Shown: one piece after another, positions 17,566 to 26,943 of the stretch
How positions within the stretch are numbered: position 1 is the first letter of the stretch
How the letters are laid out: each line of letters starts with the position of its first letter
DNA from: Psychrobacillus sp. FSL K6-2836
GTDB taxonomy: Bacteria > Bacillota > Bacilli > Bacillales_A > Planococcaceae
Length of the DNA: 64,000 nt
Assembly (NCBI RefSeq): GCF_038003085.1
Contig: NZ_JBBOOM010000001.1
Span: forward strand, 3,348,001 to 3,412,000
Reading direction: 5' to 3'
Notes under the pieces: generated by a model
What the model saw: the letters and a program-made list of their open reading frames with translations, nothing else
Databases searched by the model: none
Told to the model about the DNA's origin: nothing
Made by a program: the position numbers and the translations under genes

Positions 17566-17631
17566 ACTCCTTGGCAAGTAATTATAGTCATTACCATGAT
17601 GATTGCAATTCCTATTTTTATCCCAGTGTAA
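17566..17631 (+). pseudogene. 3' remnant of an SLC13 permease gene
   Basis: In one frame the bases encode TPWQVIIVITMMIAIPIFIPV and a stop, clearly matching the C-terminus of the permease at 9896-11740 (IPLQIVMFIIMMIAIPIFFPL). The terminator that follows is also alike. Homology stops at about 17565. The rest of the gene is missing. Confidence 0.75.
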
Positions 17632-17636
17632 TAATA

Positions 17637-17669
17637 AGAGTTTCTCTATATTAGAGAAGCTTTTTTTAT
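17637..17669 (+). terminator. Terminator retained with the permease remnant
   Basis: AGAGTTTCTCTA/TAGAGAAGCTTT stem followed by a T-run. It is nearly the same as the hairpin at 11752-11783. Confidence 0.75.
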
Positions 17670-17697
17670 TTGACATTTTGTTGGAATATGTTATAAC
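17670..17697 (+). promoter_or_regulatory. Sigma-A promoter of the yrrT-luxS-mccAB operon
   Basis: TTGACA (17670-17675), 16-bp spacer, TATAAC (17692-17697). About 25 bp further down is the AT-rich sequence TAAAACAAAGTATAC followed by AAGTAGGAATA, which might hold a CymR site as in B. subtilis, but the match is weak. Confidence 0.7.
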
Positions 17698-17763
17698 TAT
17701 TAATATTAAGCCTAAAACAAAGTATACAAGTAGGAATAATATGTTTCAAAAAGGGGTTTTAAA

Positions 17764-18402
17764 ATGGGAAGAGAATTTGTCGATATTTTTGATGGTTGGG
17801 CAGACTCTTACGATGCGTCCGTTTCTGGAAAAGATCCAGAGTATAGAGATGTATTTGAAGGCTATGAAACTATTTTAAATGAGGTAGCTAAACGTGTTTC
17901 TGGTATTATTATTGAATTTGGAACAGGCACTGGAAATTTAACGGCAAAGCTATTAGAAGCAGGTAATACCGTTATCGGTATAGAACCTAATACTAAGATG
18001 CTGGAAGTAACCGCTGAACGTTTTCCTTCTATTAAATTAATTGATGGGGATTTACTCGAATTTAATGTAGAAAATGACCATATAGATGCAATTGTAAGCA
18101 CGTATGTGTTCCATCATTTGACAGATGAAGAAAAGGGGATAGCACTAAAAAAATATGCTAGCCTACTTCCGGAGAATGGAAAGCTCGTTTTTGCAGATAC
18201 TGTTTTTCTTACTAAGGAAGCCAAACAAGCACAGATTTCTAAGGAAAAAAAACGTGGCTTTTTAAATGTAGTAGAAGACCTAGAAAGAGAATACTATACG
18301 ACTATACCTATATTAGAAGAATTATTCACGGAAGCAGGATTTCAAGTAGGTTTCGTGAAAATGAATGATTATGTTTGGTTAATGGATGCAACGAAAAAAT
18401 AA
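17764..18402 (+). CDS. yrrT: SAM-dependent methyltransferase YrrT
   Basis: 212 aa, class I Rossmann methyltransferase. Motif I is [11 protein letters not shown] (about residues 56-66), followed by [11 protein letters not shown] and the motif II/III region [12 protein letters not shown]. It heads an operon with luxS, mccA and mccB; in B. subtilis the same gene leads yrrT-mtnN-mccA-mccB. The substrate is unknown; its placement suggests a link to recycling of S-adenosylhomocysteine. The ATG follows AAAAAGGGG. Confidence 0.88.
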   Translation: MGREFVDIFDGWADSYDASVSGKDPEYRDVFEGYETILNEVAKRVSGIIIEFGTGTGNLTAKLLEAGNTVIGIEPNTKMLEVTAERFPSIKLIDGDLLEFNVENDHIDAIVSTYVFHHLTDEEKGIALKKYASLLPENGKLVFADTVFLTKEAKQAQISKEKKRGFLNVVEDLEREYYTTIPILEELFTEAGFQVGFVKMNDYVWLMDATKK

Positions 18403-18415
18403 GGAGCGATTAATC

Positions 18416-18885
18416 ATGAAAAAAATGAATGTAGAAAGCTTTAACTTAGATCACACAAAAGTAGCAGCACCATTCGTACGCCTTGCAGGAACGAAAGTAG
18501 GAAACAATGGCGATGAAATATTAAAATACGATATCCGTTTTAAACAGCCAAATAAAGAACATATGGAAATGCCTGGTCTACACTCTTTAGAGCATCTAAT
18601 GGCAGAAAATATTCGGAATCATACAGATCAGGTAGTGGATATTAGTCCAATGGGCTGCCAAACTGGTTTTTATTTATCTGTCATCAATCACGATAACTTT
18701 GATGAAATTCTTGAAATTCTTGAAAAAACATTACAGGATGTTCTAAATGCAACTGAGGTTCCAGCCTGCAATGAAGTGCAATGTGGTTGGGCAGCAAGCC
18801 ACAGCTTAGAAGGTGCACAAGAAATCGCTTCTGAAATGCTAGCTAAAAAAGATGAATGGCGTCAAATATACATCGAGGAAGCATA

Positions 18886-18886
<1 letters not shown>
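18416..18886 (+). CDS. luxS: S-ribosylhomocysteine lyase LuxS
   Basis: 156 aa from the ATG at 18416 (AAGGAG 8 nt upstream). Zinc ligands His56 and His60 in HSLEH and Cys123 in VQCGW are visible, as is the catalytic Cys81 in MGCQTG. It converts S-ribosylhomocysteine to homocysteine and the precursor of autoinducer 2. It lies 13 nt after yrrT, and its stop codon shares one base with the mccA start. In B. subtilis luxS lies elsewhere and this slot holds mtnN. Confidence 0.96.
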
Positions 18887-20951
<2,065 letters not shown>

Positions 20952-21340
20952 TTTTAAACGTAGAGAGGCTGCAACCTATCTTTACTAAAGATAAGAAGTA
21001 TATAAAATGTACCATGTATACTGGATTCATTAGACTTAAAAGAATGATTAATACAGTTGATTTCCGTTTCAGGTGGAGAACAAAGGCTAAGAGCGCCACG
21101 AGGAGTAGTAAGTGTTTGCCTATAAAGAAGCGAAATAGCGAACGAAATTGCATCTTCGGGACCCGCACGATGCGGGTCAGGCAGTCGTTGCGAAATATTT
21201 CTAGCTTTGCGCAGGAGCACCTCGATGTCGCGCACTTAGACTGTCATCATCTCTTTGAATAGGTAAGTATTTTTTCTCTAGTTATCCAAAAAGTACTTAC
21301 CTGTTTCTAAGAGTTGTAGGAGGACGAGGGATAAACAAAC

Positions 21341-21436
21341 GCCATAAGATTACCGAAAAAAAGGATGCTAGTTTGGTTGTGACAAACGACACAACCAAAC
21401 TAGCATCCTAAAAAAATCATTCGGTAATCTTATAGC
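21341..21436. repeat. Nested inverted repeats in copy B1
   Basis: Outer arms GCCATAAGATTACCGA (21341-21356) and TCGGTAATCTTATAGC (21421-21436) pair with one mismatch. Inside them lies a perfect 20-bp stem (21362-21381 with 21390-21409) with an 8-nt loop. Confidence 0.85.
21354..21409 (-). terminator. Likely terminator of the 83-aa gene
   Basis: Read on the minus strand, the 20-bp inner stem is followed by seven T residues, making a strong intrinsic terminator about 115 nt beyond the stop of the gene at 21525-21776. Confidence 0.65.
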
Positions 21437-21524
21437 AAACATGTCTGTCCAAAGTTCTTCGAAAACGATAGAAACAGGTTTTGACCTTAAAGAACGGGCA
21501 TGTCTTTTGTCCGTTTATTCTTAT

Positions 21525-21776
21525 TTACCAGAAAAATGCGGAAGCTAGTGCGATACCGGTAATTGCACCAAGTGCAATACCGAAGCCAAAGCCAAATCCT
21601 CCAAAGCCGAAAAATCCTAGCCCATAACCACCAAGCTCCTCATCAGGTCGAATCCAGACCATATTTCTATTTACTCTTGTAACTTCGCCAAGATGTACTC
21701 GACCTTCTCTATCTGTAATTCTTACCCTTTTTCCATGATATCTACAACAGAGATTATATAATTCATTTTGATTCAT
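21525..21776 (-). CDS. Small Gly/Phe-rich protein
   Basis: 83 aa. The N-terminal 48 residues look like a small SH3-like beta barrel (GKRVRITDREGRVHLGEVTRV, then VWIRP). The C-terminus is glycine- and phenylalanine-rich and then hydrophobic (GLGFFGFGGFGFGFGIALGA and on), possibly a membrane-inserted hairpin. A GGAGGA ribosome binding site precedes the ATG. Similar short proteins occur in Bacillales but no function is known to me. Confidence 0.7.
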   Translation of the reverse strand: MNQNELYNLCCRYHGKRVRITDREGRVHLGEVTRVNRNMVWIRPDEELGGYGLGFFGFGGFGFGFGIALGAITGIALASAFFW

Positions 21777-21923
21777 CTTTAGTCCTCCTCTCTATAAAAC
21801 TACATACAGGTATGTTCTATTAGTTTATGTTTGCAATGAGGACTTGCTAGAGACAGTTGTCTATGCCTCTGTGGCTAAAAAAAAATAGAAACATATGCTA
21901 TAAGACGAAAAAGGAGAGGATCT

Positions 21924-22763
21924 ATGTCGGTCAAAGAAACGAGAAATATGCTATTTACATTTGTGGAAAGATGCGAAGAACAAGATGGCAGAGGGGTGGA
22001 GACTTTACAACGAGAGATTATATGCGATCCAGTTATGAAGTTTTTCCCAGATATAAATTCAGAGGTCATACAATATGAACTTTTAAAAAACGGTTTATTT
22101 GAACCAACTGAATGGAAATCTATAAAGAAAATCCTGCGAGAATTAGAAGTCAAAAATATTTGGGATATCGTGAAACAAGAATATAAATATTTGCGAGAAT
22201 TATGGGATGGTCCAAAGGTTTCCATTTATATTTTCCCGATAAAAAAAGAGAGCAAGCAGAGAAGCAAGGACTTCCCACGTAAAAATGGTATCGCTTATAA
22301 AAAAGTGCTTTTTCTTTTCGTATCCCCAGATTTAACAAAAGAAGAGGTTAAAGCATTAGTAGCACATGAGTATAACCACGTATGTAGATTAAAATTTATA
22401 GATTTTCCACCAGCAGCTATTTCTCTAAATGAATCGATTATTGTCGAAGGGCTTGGAGAGTTTGCGGTTAAGCAATTGTACGGAAAAAAGTGGTTAGCAC
22501 CATGGGCAAGTATGTATGATTTAGAAGAGGTAAGTAAAATATGGAAAAGGCATTTTGTTCACGCCTTACAGATAAAGGGGATTAAAAATCATCAGCTCTT
22601 CCTATTTGGTCAAACTAACACACCGTTTCCGAAATGGATTGGGTATCATATTGGATATCAAATTGTGCATACGTACAACAAAAATCGTGGTCCTTTTGTT
22701 ATGAAAGAATTGCTCCTTAAATCCTCCGATGAAATCATAGCAGGCTCTGATTTTGCTATATAA
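21924..22763 (+). CDS. yjaZ: DUF2268 putative zinc-dependent protease, YjaZ-like
   Basis: 279 aa. The HExxH motif is His148-Glu-Tyr-Asn-His152 in VAHEYNH, with a likely third ligand Glu in EGLGEFAV about 30 residues later. This is the DUF2268 (YjaZ) pattern of predicted gluzincin-type proteases. No signal peptide, so it is probably cytoplasmic. GGAGAGGA lies before the ATG. Divergent from the 83-aa gene. Confidence 0.85.
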   Translation: MSVKETRNMLFTFVERCEEQDGRGVETLQREIICDPVMKFFPDINSEVIQYELLKNGLFEPTEWKSIKKILRELEVKNIWDIVKQEYKYLRELWDGPKVSIYIFPIKKESKQRSKDFPRKNGIAYKKVLFLFVSPDLTKEEVKALVAHEYNHVCRLKFIDFPPAAISLNESIIVEGLGEFAVKQLYGKKWLAPWASMYDLEEVSKIWKRHFVHALQIKGIKNHQLFLFGQTNTPFPKWIGYHIGYQIVHTYNKNRGPFVMKELLLKSSDEIIAGSDFAI

Positions 22764-22767
22764 GCAA

Positions 22768-22801
22768 AAGCGTCATCTCTAGATTTTAGTAGATGACGCT
22801 T
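22768..22801. terminator. Bidirectional terminator between yjaZ and the LysR gene
   Basis: AAGCGTCATCT pairs with AGATGACGCTT (11 bp). The minus-strand side has a TTTT run, and the plus side a weaker AT-rich tail. The genes on each side converge on it. Confidence 0.75.
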
Positions 22802-22842
22802 AATTTTAGTTTGGGCTTTTCGTTTGTCATCCTCTCATTATT

Positions 22843-23721
22843 CTAAAATGATAATAGTTCAGAGGTTTCTCCTTTACTCAATTCAATAGTTTCGATAAAT
22901 TTTTCGACCGTCGTTGTTAAATAAGTGTTTGACCGTCTAATAAATACTGTTTTAATTTCACTATATTTGGTCGGTATTAAATGACATTGAATAAGTCCAC
23001 GCGCTTCTAAGTGTGAAACTGCTGATTTGGGGATTAGGGTGATGCCCAAACCTGCGACAACGCTGCTTAAAATCGTTTCTAATGTTCCGAACTCCATTAC
23101 TTTTTTAGGAACTATATTTTCATCCTTATACCAAGCTTCTAATCTTGCTCTATATCCACATCCTTTGTTAAAACATAAAAAGGGTTCATTTTTCAGTTGT
23201 TCCAAGGATGTTGTATTCTTATTGGATATTAAAACAAGCTCCTCTTGAAAGACATTATGGGAGACAAGCTCAGGGTGTGGAGTGGTTTCTGTGACAAAAG
23301 CTCCGTCTAATCGATGATTTAATACTTTCTCCTGTAGCTTCTCTGTGACACCTGAGAAAAGAGAGAGATCTACTTCCTTATACTTTTTAGTAAAGGTAGA
23401 TAAAATGGTTGGCAGTTTTATGACAGTTTCGATTGTCCCAATTTCTAACTTACCAGACGGTTGGTCTTTATTTTGTACCACTTTTTTCATTTCTTTGGTT
23501 AGCGATAAGATTTGTTCGCAATATACTAATAGCTTCTTTCCTTCAGGAGTTAAGCTCATTCCTCTATTATGTCGATTAAATAATGGTGTGTTTAACTCTG
23601 TTTCAAGTTTTTTTATACGGGCAGTAATATTTGACTGAACATAACTAAGTTCTTTCGCAACCTCTGTGACGGTTCCTTTTTGAGCAACAAGTTGAAATAT
23701 TTCTAAGTCTCTTAGCTCCAT
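22843..23721 (-). CDS. LysR-family transcriptional regulator
   Basis: 292 aa. The N-terminal winged HTH is MELRDLEIFQLVAQKGTVTEVA-KELSYVQSNITARIKKLE, and the C-terminal co-inducer domain runs from about residue 90. It resembles the CzcR/YofA/YwqM group. AGGAGGAG precedes the ATG. It is transcribed away from the EamA transporter gene, the usual arrangement for a LysR regulator and its target. Confidence 0.92.
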   Translation of the reverse strand: MELRDLEIFQLVAQKGTVTEVAKELSYVQSNITARIKKLETELNTPLFNRHNRGMSLTPEGKKLLVYCEQILSLTKEMKKVVQNKDQPSGKLEIGTIETVIKLPTILSTFTKKYKEVDLSLFSGVTEKLQEKVLNHRLDGAFVTETTPHPELVSHNVFQEELVLISNKNTTSLEQLKNEPFLCFNKGCGYRARLEAWYKDENIVPKKVMEFGTLETILSSVVAGLGITLIPKSAVSHLEARGLIQCHLIPTKYSEIKTVFIRRSNTYLTTTVEKFIETIELSKGETSELLSF

Positions 23722-23751
23722 CTTGTAACTCCTCCTTTGTATATTTTATGG

Positions 23752-23769
23752 TATCACTAAAAGTGATAT
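23752..23769. promoter_or_regulatory. Candidate LysR operator
   Basis: TATCACT-AAAA-AGTGATA, a perfect 7-bp dyad with a 4-bp centre, lies 31 bp upstream of the regulator's ATG and within the 132-bp divergent region. It is the only strong dyad there, so it is the natural operator candidate. Confidence 0.5.
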
Positions 23770-23853
23770 ATAACATCAAAAATAATCATTTTACATGATA
23801 GGTACTTTTGACGTTTAATAGGTAAGGGAATACGAGAAGGAGATTACTTATTT

Positions 23854-24822
23854 ATGAAAAACAATATTTTTTTAGGAGCTTTTCTATGTTTTATCGCAAG
23901 TGTATCGTGGGGAGCAATGTTTCCAGTTGCACATCATGCTTTTACATATATTGATCCGTTTTACTTTACTATTTTCCGGTATGGAGCAGTTTCCATTATT
24001 TTAGTCGTTCTTTTATTATGGAAGGAAGGACCAAAGGCGTTTCGAATGGAGGGGAAAGGGACGCTATTATGGTTTTTCGGCACAATGGCATTTACCGTTT
24101 ATAATTTACTTATTTTCTGGGGTGAGGATTTACTAGGAGAGCCAGGTGTAATGGTTGCGTCTATTATGGAATCATTGATGCCGATGATTTCTATTATTAT
24201 CGTTTGGTTATTTTATAGACGCCGTCCTTATTCATTTACATTATTATGTGTTGTGGTTTCTTTCGTTGGAGCGATACTTGTTATTACGAAAGGAAATATA
24301 GGTTCCTTTCTTACTGCAACTAATAATATTATTCCATCCTTATTTATATTAATCGCAGTAGTAGGATGGGTTGTGTATACGATGGGTGGAGACAAATTTA
24401 GAGGTTGGTCTGTCCTTCGTTACTCGACATTAAGCTGTTTGCTAGGTACGCTTTCTGCAGTAATCATTGTAGGAATTGCGACAATGATAGGATACGTCTC
24501 CATACCGACAGTTGATACGGTTCAAGCAGTTACTCCTCATCTACTATTCATGATTATCTTTCCAGGAGTTATTGCCTTAGTAGGTTGGAATGTTGGAGTT
24601 AGTATTCTATCACCTTTAAATGCTTTGTTGTTTATTAATTTTGTTCCTGTAACGACGCTTGTTATTTCGAGTATTCAAGGAAACCATATATCTGCCTTTG
24701 AAATTATAGGAGTAGGATTTATCATACTGTCCCTTCTTGCTAATAATATTTTTGTACGGTTAATTCAAAAGAAAGAGACATTGCAAAGTGTAAAACAAAG
24801 TTTACAAGAAAGTATTTCCTAA
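23854..24822 (+). CDS. EamA/DMT-family transporter
   Basis: 322 aa with ten predicted membrane helices and the two EamA repeats (about residues 8-140 and 155-300). Typical motifs are ASVSWGAMFPV near the N-terminus and LSPLNALLFINFVPVTTLVIS near the end of the second repeat. It probably exports an amino acid or metabolite. Divergent from the LysR regulator, which likely controls it. AGAAGGAG precedes the ATG; a terminator follows. Confidence 0.9.
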   Translation: MKNNIFLGAFLCFIASVSWGAMFPVAHHAFTYIDPFYFTIFRYGAVSIILVVLLLWKEGPKAFRMEGKGTLLWFFGTMAFTVYNLLIFWGEDLLGEPGVMVASIMESLMPMISIIIVWLFYRRRPYSFTLLCVVVSFVGAILVITKGNIGSFLTATNNIIPSLFILIAVVGWVVYTMGGDKFRGWSVLRYSTLSCLLGTLSAVIIVGIATMIGYVSIPTVDTVQAVTPHLLFMIIFPGVIALVGWNVGVSILSPLNALLFINFVPVTTLVISSIQGNHISAFEIIGVGFIILSLLANNIFVRLIQKKETLQSVKQSLQESIS

Positions 24823-24828
24823 TTAACT

Positions 24829-24880
24829 AAGCGACTTCCACTACAATAGAAATTTTGTAGAAGAAGGCGCTTTTTTTTGA
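24829..24880 (+). terminator. Intrinsic terminator after the first EamA gene
   Basis: An imperfect 17-bp stem (AAGCG-CTTC-CTACAA with TTGTAG-GAAGG-CGCTT) is followed by a T-run of eight. Confidence 0.8.
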
Positions 24881-24926
24881 ATTTTTGCGATATACTAGTT
24901 TTAGTGAAAAAAGGTTGGTGGAAATA

Positions 24927-25808
24927 ATGTTTAAATACATCGGAGAAATATTGCTAGTTCTTACGGCGATTATTTGGGGTAGTGGGTTTGTGGCCAGTGC
25001 GGTGGCTTTGGAACACTATACGCCGTATCAGATTTTAGCAGGTAGGTTTTTAATCGGAGCGGTTATATTAAGTCTTATATTTTTCAAGAAGCTAAATAAA
25101 CTAAAGAAAAGCACGCTGATTAAAGGAGCAGTGTTAGGGATATTTTTATATATAGCTTTTGCTCTTCAAACAGTGGGTTTGCAATTCACAACACCATCAA
25201 AAAATGCATTTTTAACGGCTGTGAACGTGGTTATCGTCCCTTTTATAGGATTTCTTCTATATAAAAGAAAAATTGATATGTACGAACTAACTGGTGCAAT
25301 TCTCGCTATTGTTGGTATTGCTGTACTATCGTTAAAATTATCATCTAACGTGAATGTTGGGGATTTATTGACCTTAGGCTGTGCGGTAGGTTTTGCTTTT
25401 CATATTTTTTATACTGCTAAGTTTGTTAAGACGGAAGATCCTGTTGTGCTAACTATTGTACAAATGGTTACGGCGGCAGTAATTGGTTGTATAGTCGTGT
25501 TATTTAGAGGAGAGACAAGCTTTTCTATGGAAACTGAGGGTATGATGAATCTGTTGTACTTAGGAATTTTCTCCACAACCATTGCTTTTCTAATGCAAAC
25601 AGTGGCTCAAAAATACATAACTGAAACAAAGGCGGCAATTATTTTAGCTACTGAATCTTTTTGGGGAATGGTTTTTTCCGTTATCATCCTGAGTGAGATC
25701 ATGACGAGCAGAATGGTTATCGGTGCATTGCTTATCCTTTTAGCTATTCTTATTTCTGAAACGAAAATGGAATTTATGAAAAAGGATAAAATGAAAACAG
25801 TCGCCTAA
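24927..25808 (+). CDS. EamA/DMT-family transporter (second)
   Basis: 293 aa from the ATG at 24927; the longer frame from 24885 is promoter DNA. Ten predicted helices; motifs LTAIIWGSGFVASAVAL at the start, LGIFSTTIAFLMQTVAQK and ESFWGMVFSVIILSE in the second repeat. It belongs to a different DMT subgroup from the preceding gene, so it is not a fresh duplicate. Substrate unknown. GGTGG lies before the ATG. Confidence 0.9.
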   Translation: MFKYIGEILLVLTAIIWGSGFVASAVALEHYTPYQILAGRFLIGAVILSLIFFKKLNKLKKSTLIKGAVLGIFLYIAFALQTVGLQFTTPSKNAFLTAVNVVIVPFIGFLLYKRKIDMYELTGAILAIVGIAVLSLKLSSNVNVGDLLTLGCAVGFAFHIFYTAKFVKTEDPVVLTIVQMVTAAVIGCIVVLFRGETSFSMETEGMMNLLYLGIFSTTIAFLMQTVAQKYITETKAAIILATESFWGMVFSVIILSEIMTSRMVIGALLILLAILISETKMEFMKKDKMKTVA

Positions 25809-25964
25809 TTTTGCAGTTCTTCTAGGACAAAATAATAATGGAATTTCTCTTCATGTATGATTCGTTACTTATGGTAAAAGATAAGAGCGAATCTTAGTTG
25901 TTTACGATATGTTATCCCATATCGTCGCTATCATTCATACAACTAATGAAGGAGGAGTTAATCA

Positions 25965-26285
25965 ATGGGATTTATACATCGGCTTGCTTTAGCCCTCGTT
26001 ATAATTGGTGCAATTAACTGGGGATTGATCGGCTTTTTCGAATTCGATTTAGTTGCTTCTATTTTCGGCGGGCAGACTGCACTTTTTTCTAAAGTGATCT
26101 ATGCATTGGTTGGCATAAGTGGCTTAATCTGCATTCCGCTTTTATTTAGAACTGAGGGTGAAGAAGAGTTTGGCACCAGCAGGCAAAGTTCTCGAAATCT
26201 TCAATATGGAACTGAATTCGGTGAAGAACCTGATTTCAAAGATATAAACGAAGTCACTTCGAAAGAGAATGAGCTGAAAAAATAA
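25965..26285 (+). CDS. DUF378 small membrane protein
   Basis: 106 aa. Two membrane helices (about residues 5-28 and 40-62) carry the DUF378 pattern, with VIIGAINWGLIGFFEFDLV and a second helix VIYALVGISGLICIPLL. An acidic, probably unstructured tail of about 40 residues follows, longer than in many members. Function unknown. GGAGGAG lies before the ATG. Confidence 0.87.
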   Translation: MGFIHRLALALVIIGAINWGLIGFFEFDLVASIFGGQTALFSKVIYALVGISGLICIPLLFRTEGEEEFGTSRQSSRNLQYGTEFGEEPDFKDINEVTSKENELKK

Positions 26286-26287
26286 CT

Positions 26288-26340
26288 AAAAAAGGATGGA
26301 TAACTGCGAATTTGTTGCAGTTTATCTATCCTTTTTTATA
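26288..26340 (+). terminator. Intrinsic terminator after the DUF378 gene
   Basis: AAAAAAGGATGGATAA pairs with TTATCTATCCTTTTTT (one G-U), followed by T-run. Confidence 0.85.
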
Positions 26341-26431
26341 AGAATGTATTTAAAGGATAAGCTAGCTGATAATGGTGGATTTTAATTACTAATATGTCTG
26401 TTAATTCTGATGTTATAGAACGTGTGTGTGG

Positions 26432-26437
26432 TATAAT
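26432..26437 (+). promoter_or_regulatory. Extended -10 promoter of the type I toxin mRNA
   Basis: TGG-TATAAT fits an extended -10. No good -35 is visible. Predicted start of transcription is near 26444, giving a leader of about 80 nt before the toxin start. Confidence 0.55.
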
Positions 26438-26485
26438 AGAGGAAATAGATTGATAAACTCATGGGTGGTTGGCACTTGTTTTATT

Positions 26486-26514
26486 CTTTCTGTCACTGAA
26501 TTATAGACAGAAAG
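26486..26514 (+). promoter_or_regulatory. 5' leader hairpin abutting the toxin ribosome binding site
   Basis: CTTTCTGTC pairs with GACAGAAAG (9 bp). The right arm ends at the start of AGGGGGTG, the ribosome binding site. In Fst-type toxins such a leader helix limits ribosome access; the same is inferred here. Confidence 0.55.
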
Positions 26515-26526
26515 GGGGTGTTGCTT

Positions 26527-26622
26527 TTGACTGTTTTCGAATCGCTTGTAATAATGATTAGTTTTTCTTCGCTACTAGTAGCTCTTATTACGCTTAGCTT
26601 TTCAATGACACGGAAAAAGTAA
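26527..26622 (+). CDS. Putative holin-like type I toxin (Fst/TxpA-like)
   Basis: 31-aa peptide starting at TTG, 7 nt after AGGGGGTG. The sequence reads MTVFESLVIMISFSS, then LLVALITLSFSMT, then RKK: a short N-terminal polar part, one membrane helix and a basic tail. This is the pattern of the small Gram-positive holin-like toxins (Hol_Tox), which damage the membrane when overproduced. It was missed by length-based gene calling. The convergent antisense RNA gene, leader hairpin and overlapping terminators support a type I toxin-antitoxin locus. Confidence 0.8.
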   Translation: MTVFESLVIMISFSSLLVALITLSFSMTRKK

Positions 26623-26751
26623 TCCACCTATGAGTTAGCGCTCGGTTGGATTACTTTTGTCTGTCGTGCCATTCCCCTTGCAGGGAATCATTCTATTTTG
26701 CCGCTTAGATGGTTGCACATCTAAGCGGTTTTTATATTGTATCTATTTTAT
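26613..26751 (-). ncRNA. Candidate antisense RNA antitoxin
   Basis: A minus-strand promoter at 26786-26758 would start an RNA near 26751. It would end at the hairpin 26614-26658 (AAAGTAATCCAACC with GGTGGATTACTTTTT), which has a T-run on the minus strand. The RNA of about 135-140 nt would be complementary to the 3' half of the toxin mRNA including its stop codon, as for RatA/TxpA and SR4/BsrG. An inner hairpin ATTCCCCTTGCAGGGAAT (26675-26692 area) may give a loop for initial pairing. Confidence 0.65.
26701..26735 (+). terminator. Terminator of the toxin mRNA
   Basis: CCGCTTAGATG (26701-26711) pairs with CATCTAAGCGG (26718-26728), followed by TTTTT. Confidence 0.85.
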
Positions 26752-26757
26752 GCCTTC

Positions 26758-26786
26758 AGTATACCAAGTTTTAGTCCGAGTATCAA
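26758..26786 (-). promoter_or_regulatory. Sigma-A promoter of the antisense RNA
   Basis: On the minus strand: TTGATA (26786-26781), exactly 17 bp, TATACT (26763-26758). Stronger than the toxin promoter, as expected for an antitoxin RNA. Confidence 0.7.
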
Positions 26787-26943
26787 AGAAATCAAAAAAA
26801 TCTTAACCTACCTTTGCAAATTATTGACACCAACTTATCTGGTTCTCTGACCATGAATCTCAGTGTTCATAATACTTCAAAGTACTAACTGATAAAATTG
26901 ATTTCTTTAGTAGTGTGTTGCTGCTAATTATTCTTGGATAAAT

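Larger units (their letters stand above)
17406..17763. other. Intergenic region with hairpin and gene remnant
   Basis: 358 bp between the amidohydrolase and yrrT. It has an 8-bp hairpin TCCCACTG/CAGTGGGA (17514-17535 area), the degraded 3' end of an SLC13 permease gene with its terminator, and the promoter of the yrrT operon. No intact reading frame with a ribosome binding site is visible before 17764. Confidence 0.7.
21109..21515 (+). repeat. Dispersed intergenic repeat family B, copy B1
   Basis: Shares long near-identical blocks with 37611-37893: AAAGAAGCGAAATAGCGAAC near the left, TTTCTCTAGTTATCCAAAAA in the middle, GCCATAAGATTACCGAAAAA, and GTCCAAAG-TTCGAAAACGATAGAAA near the right. B1 has about 85 bp extra after ATCTTCG and an extra hairpin in the centre. 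No coding frame. Confidence 0.8.
20952..21524. other. 573-bp intergenic region made of repeat sequence
   Basis: Holds a 22-bp piece of the GC-rich repeat A (21057-21081), repeat family B copy B1, and a minus-strand terminator. Short open frames cross it, but none has a ribosome binding site or protein-like composition. Confidence 0.65.

Noticed and set aside
17700-17745. CymR operator for the yrrT operon
   Set aside because: There is a GGAATA element, but the spacing does not clearly fit the consensus I recall, so it is not annotated as a site.
17603-17878. 91-aa ORF before yrrT
   Set aside because: It starts in the permease remnant, runs through a terminator and overlaps yrrT in another frame.
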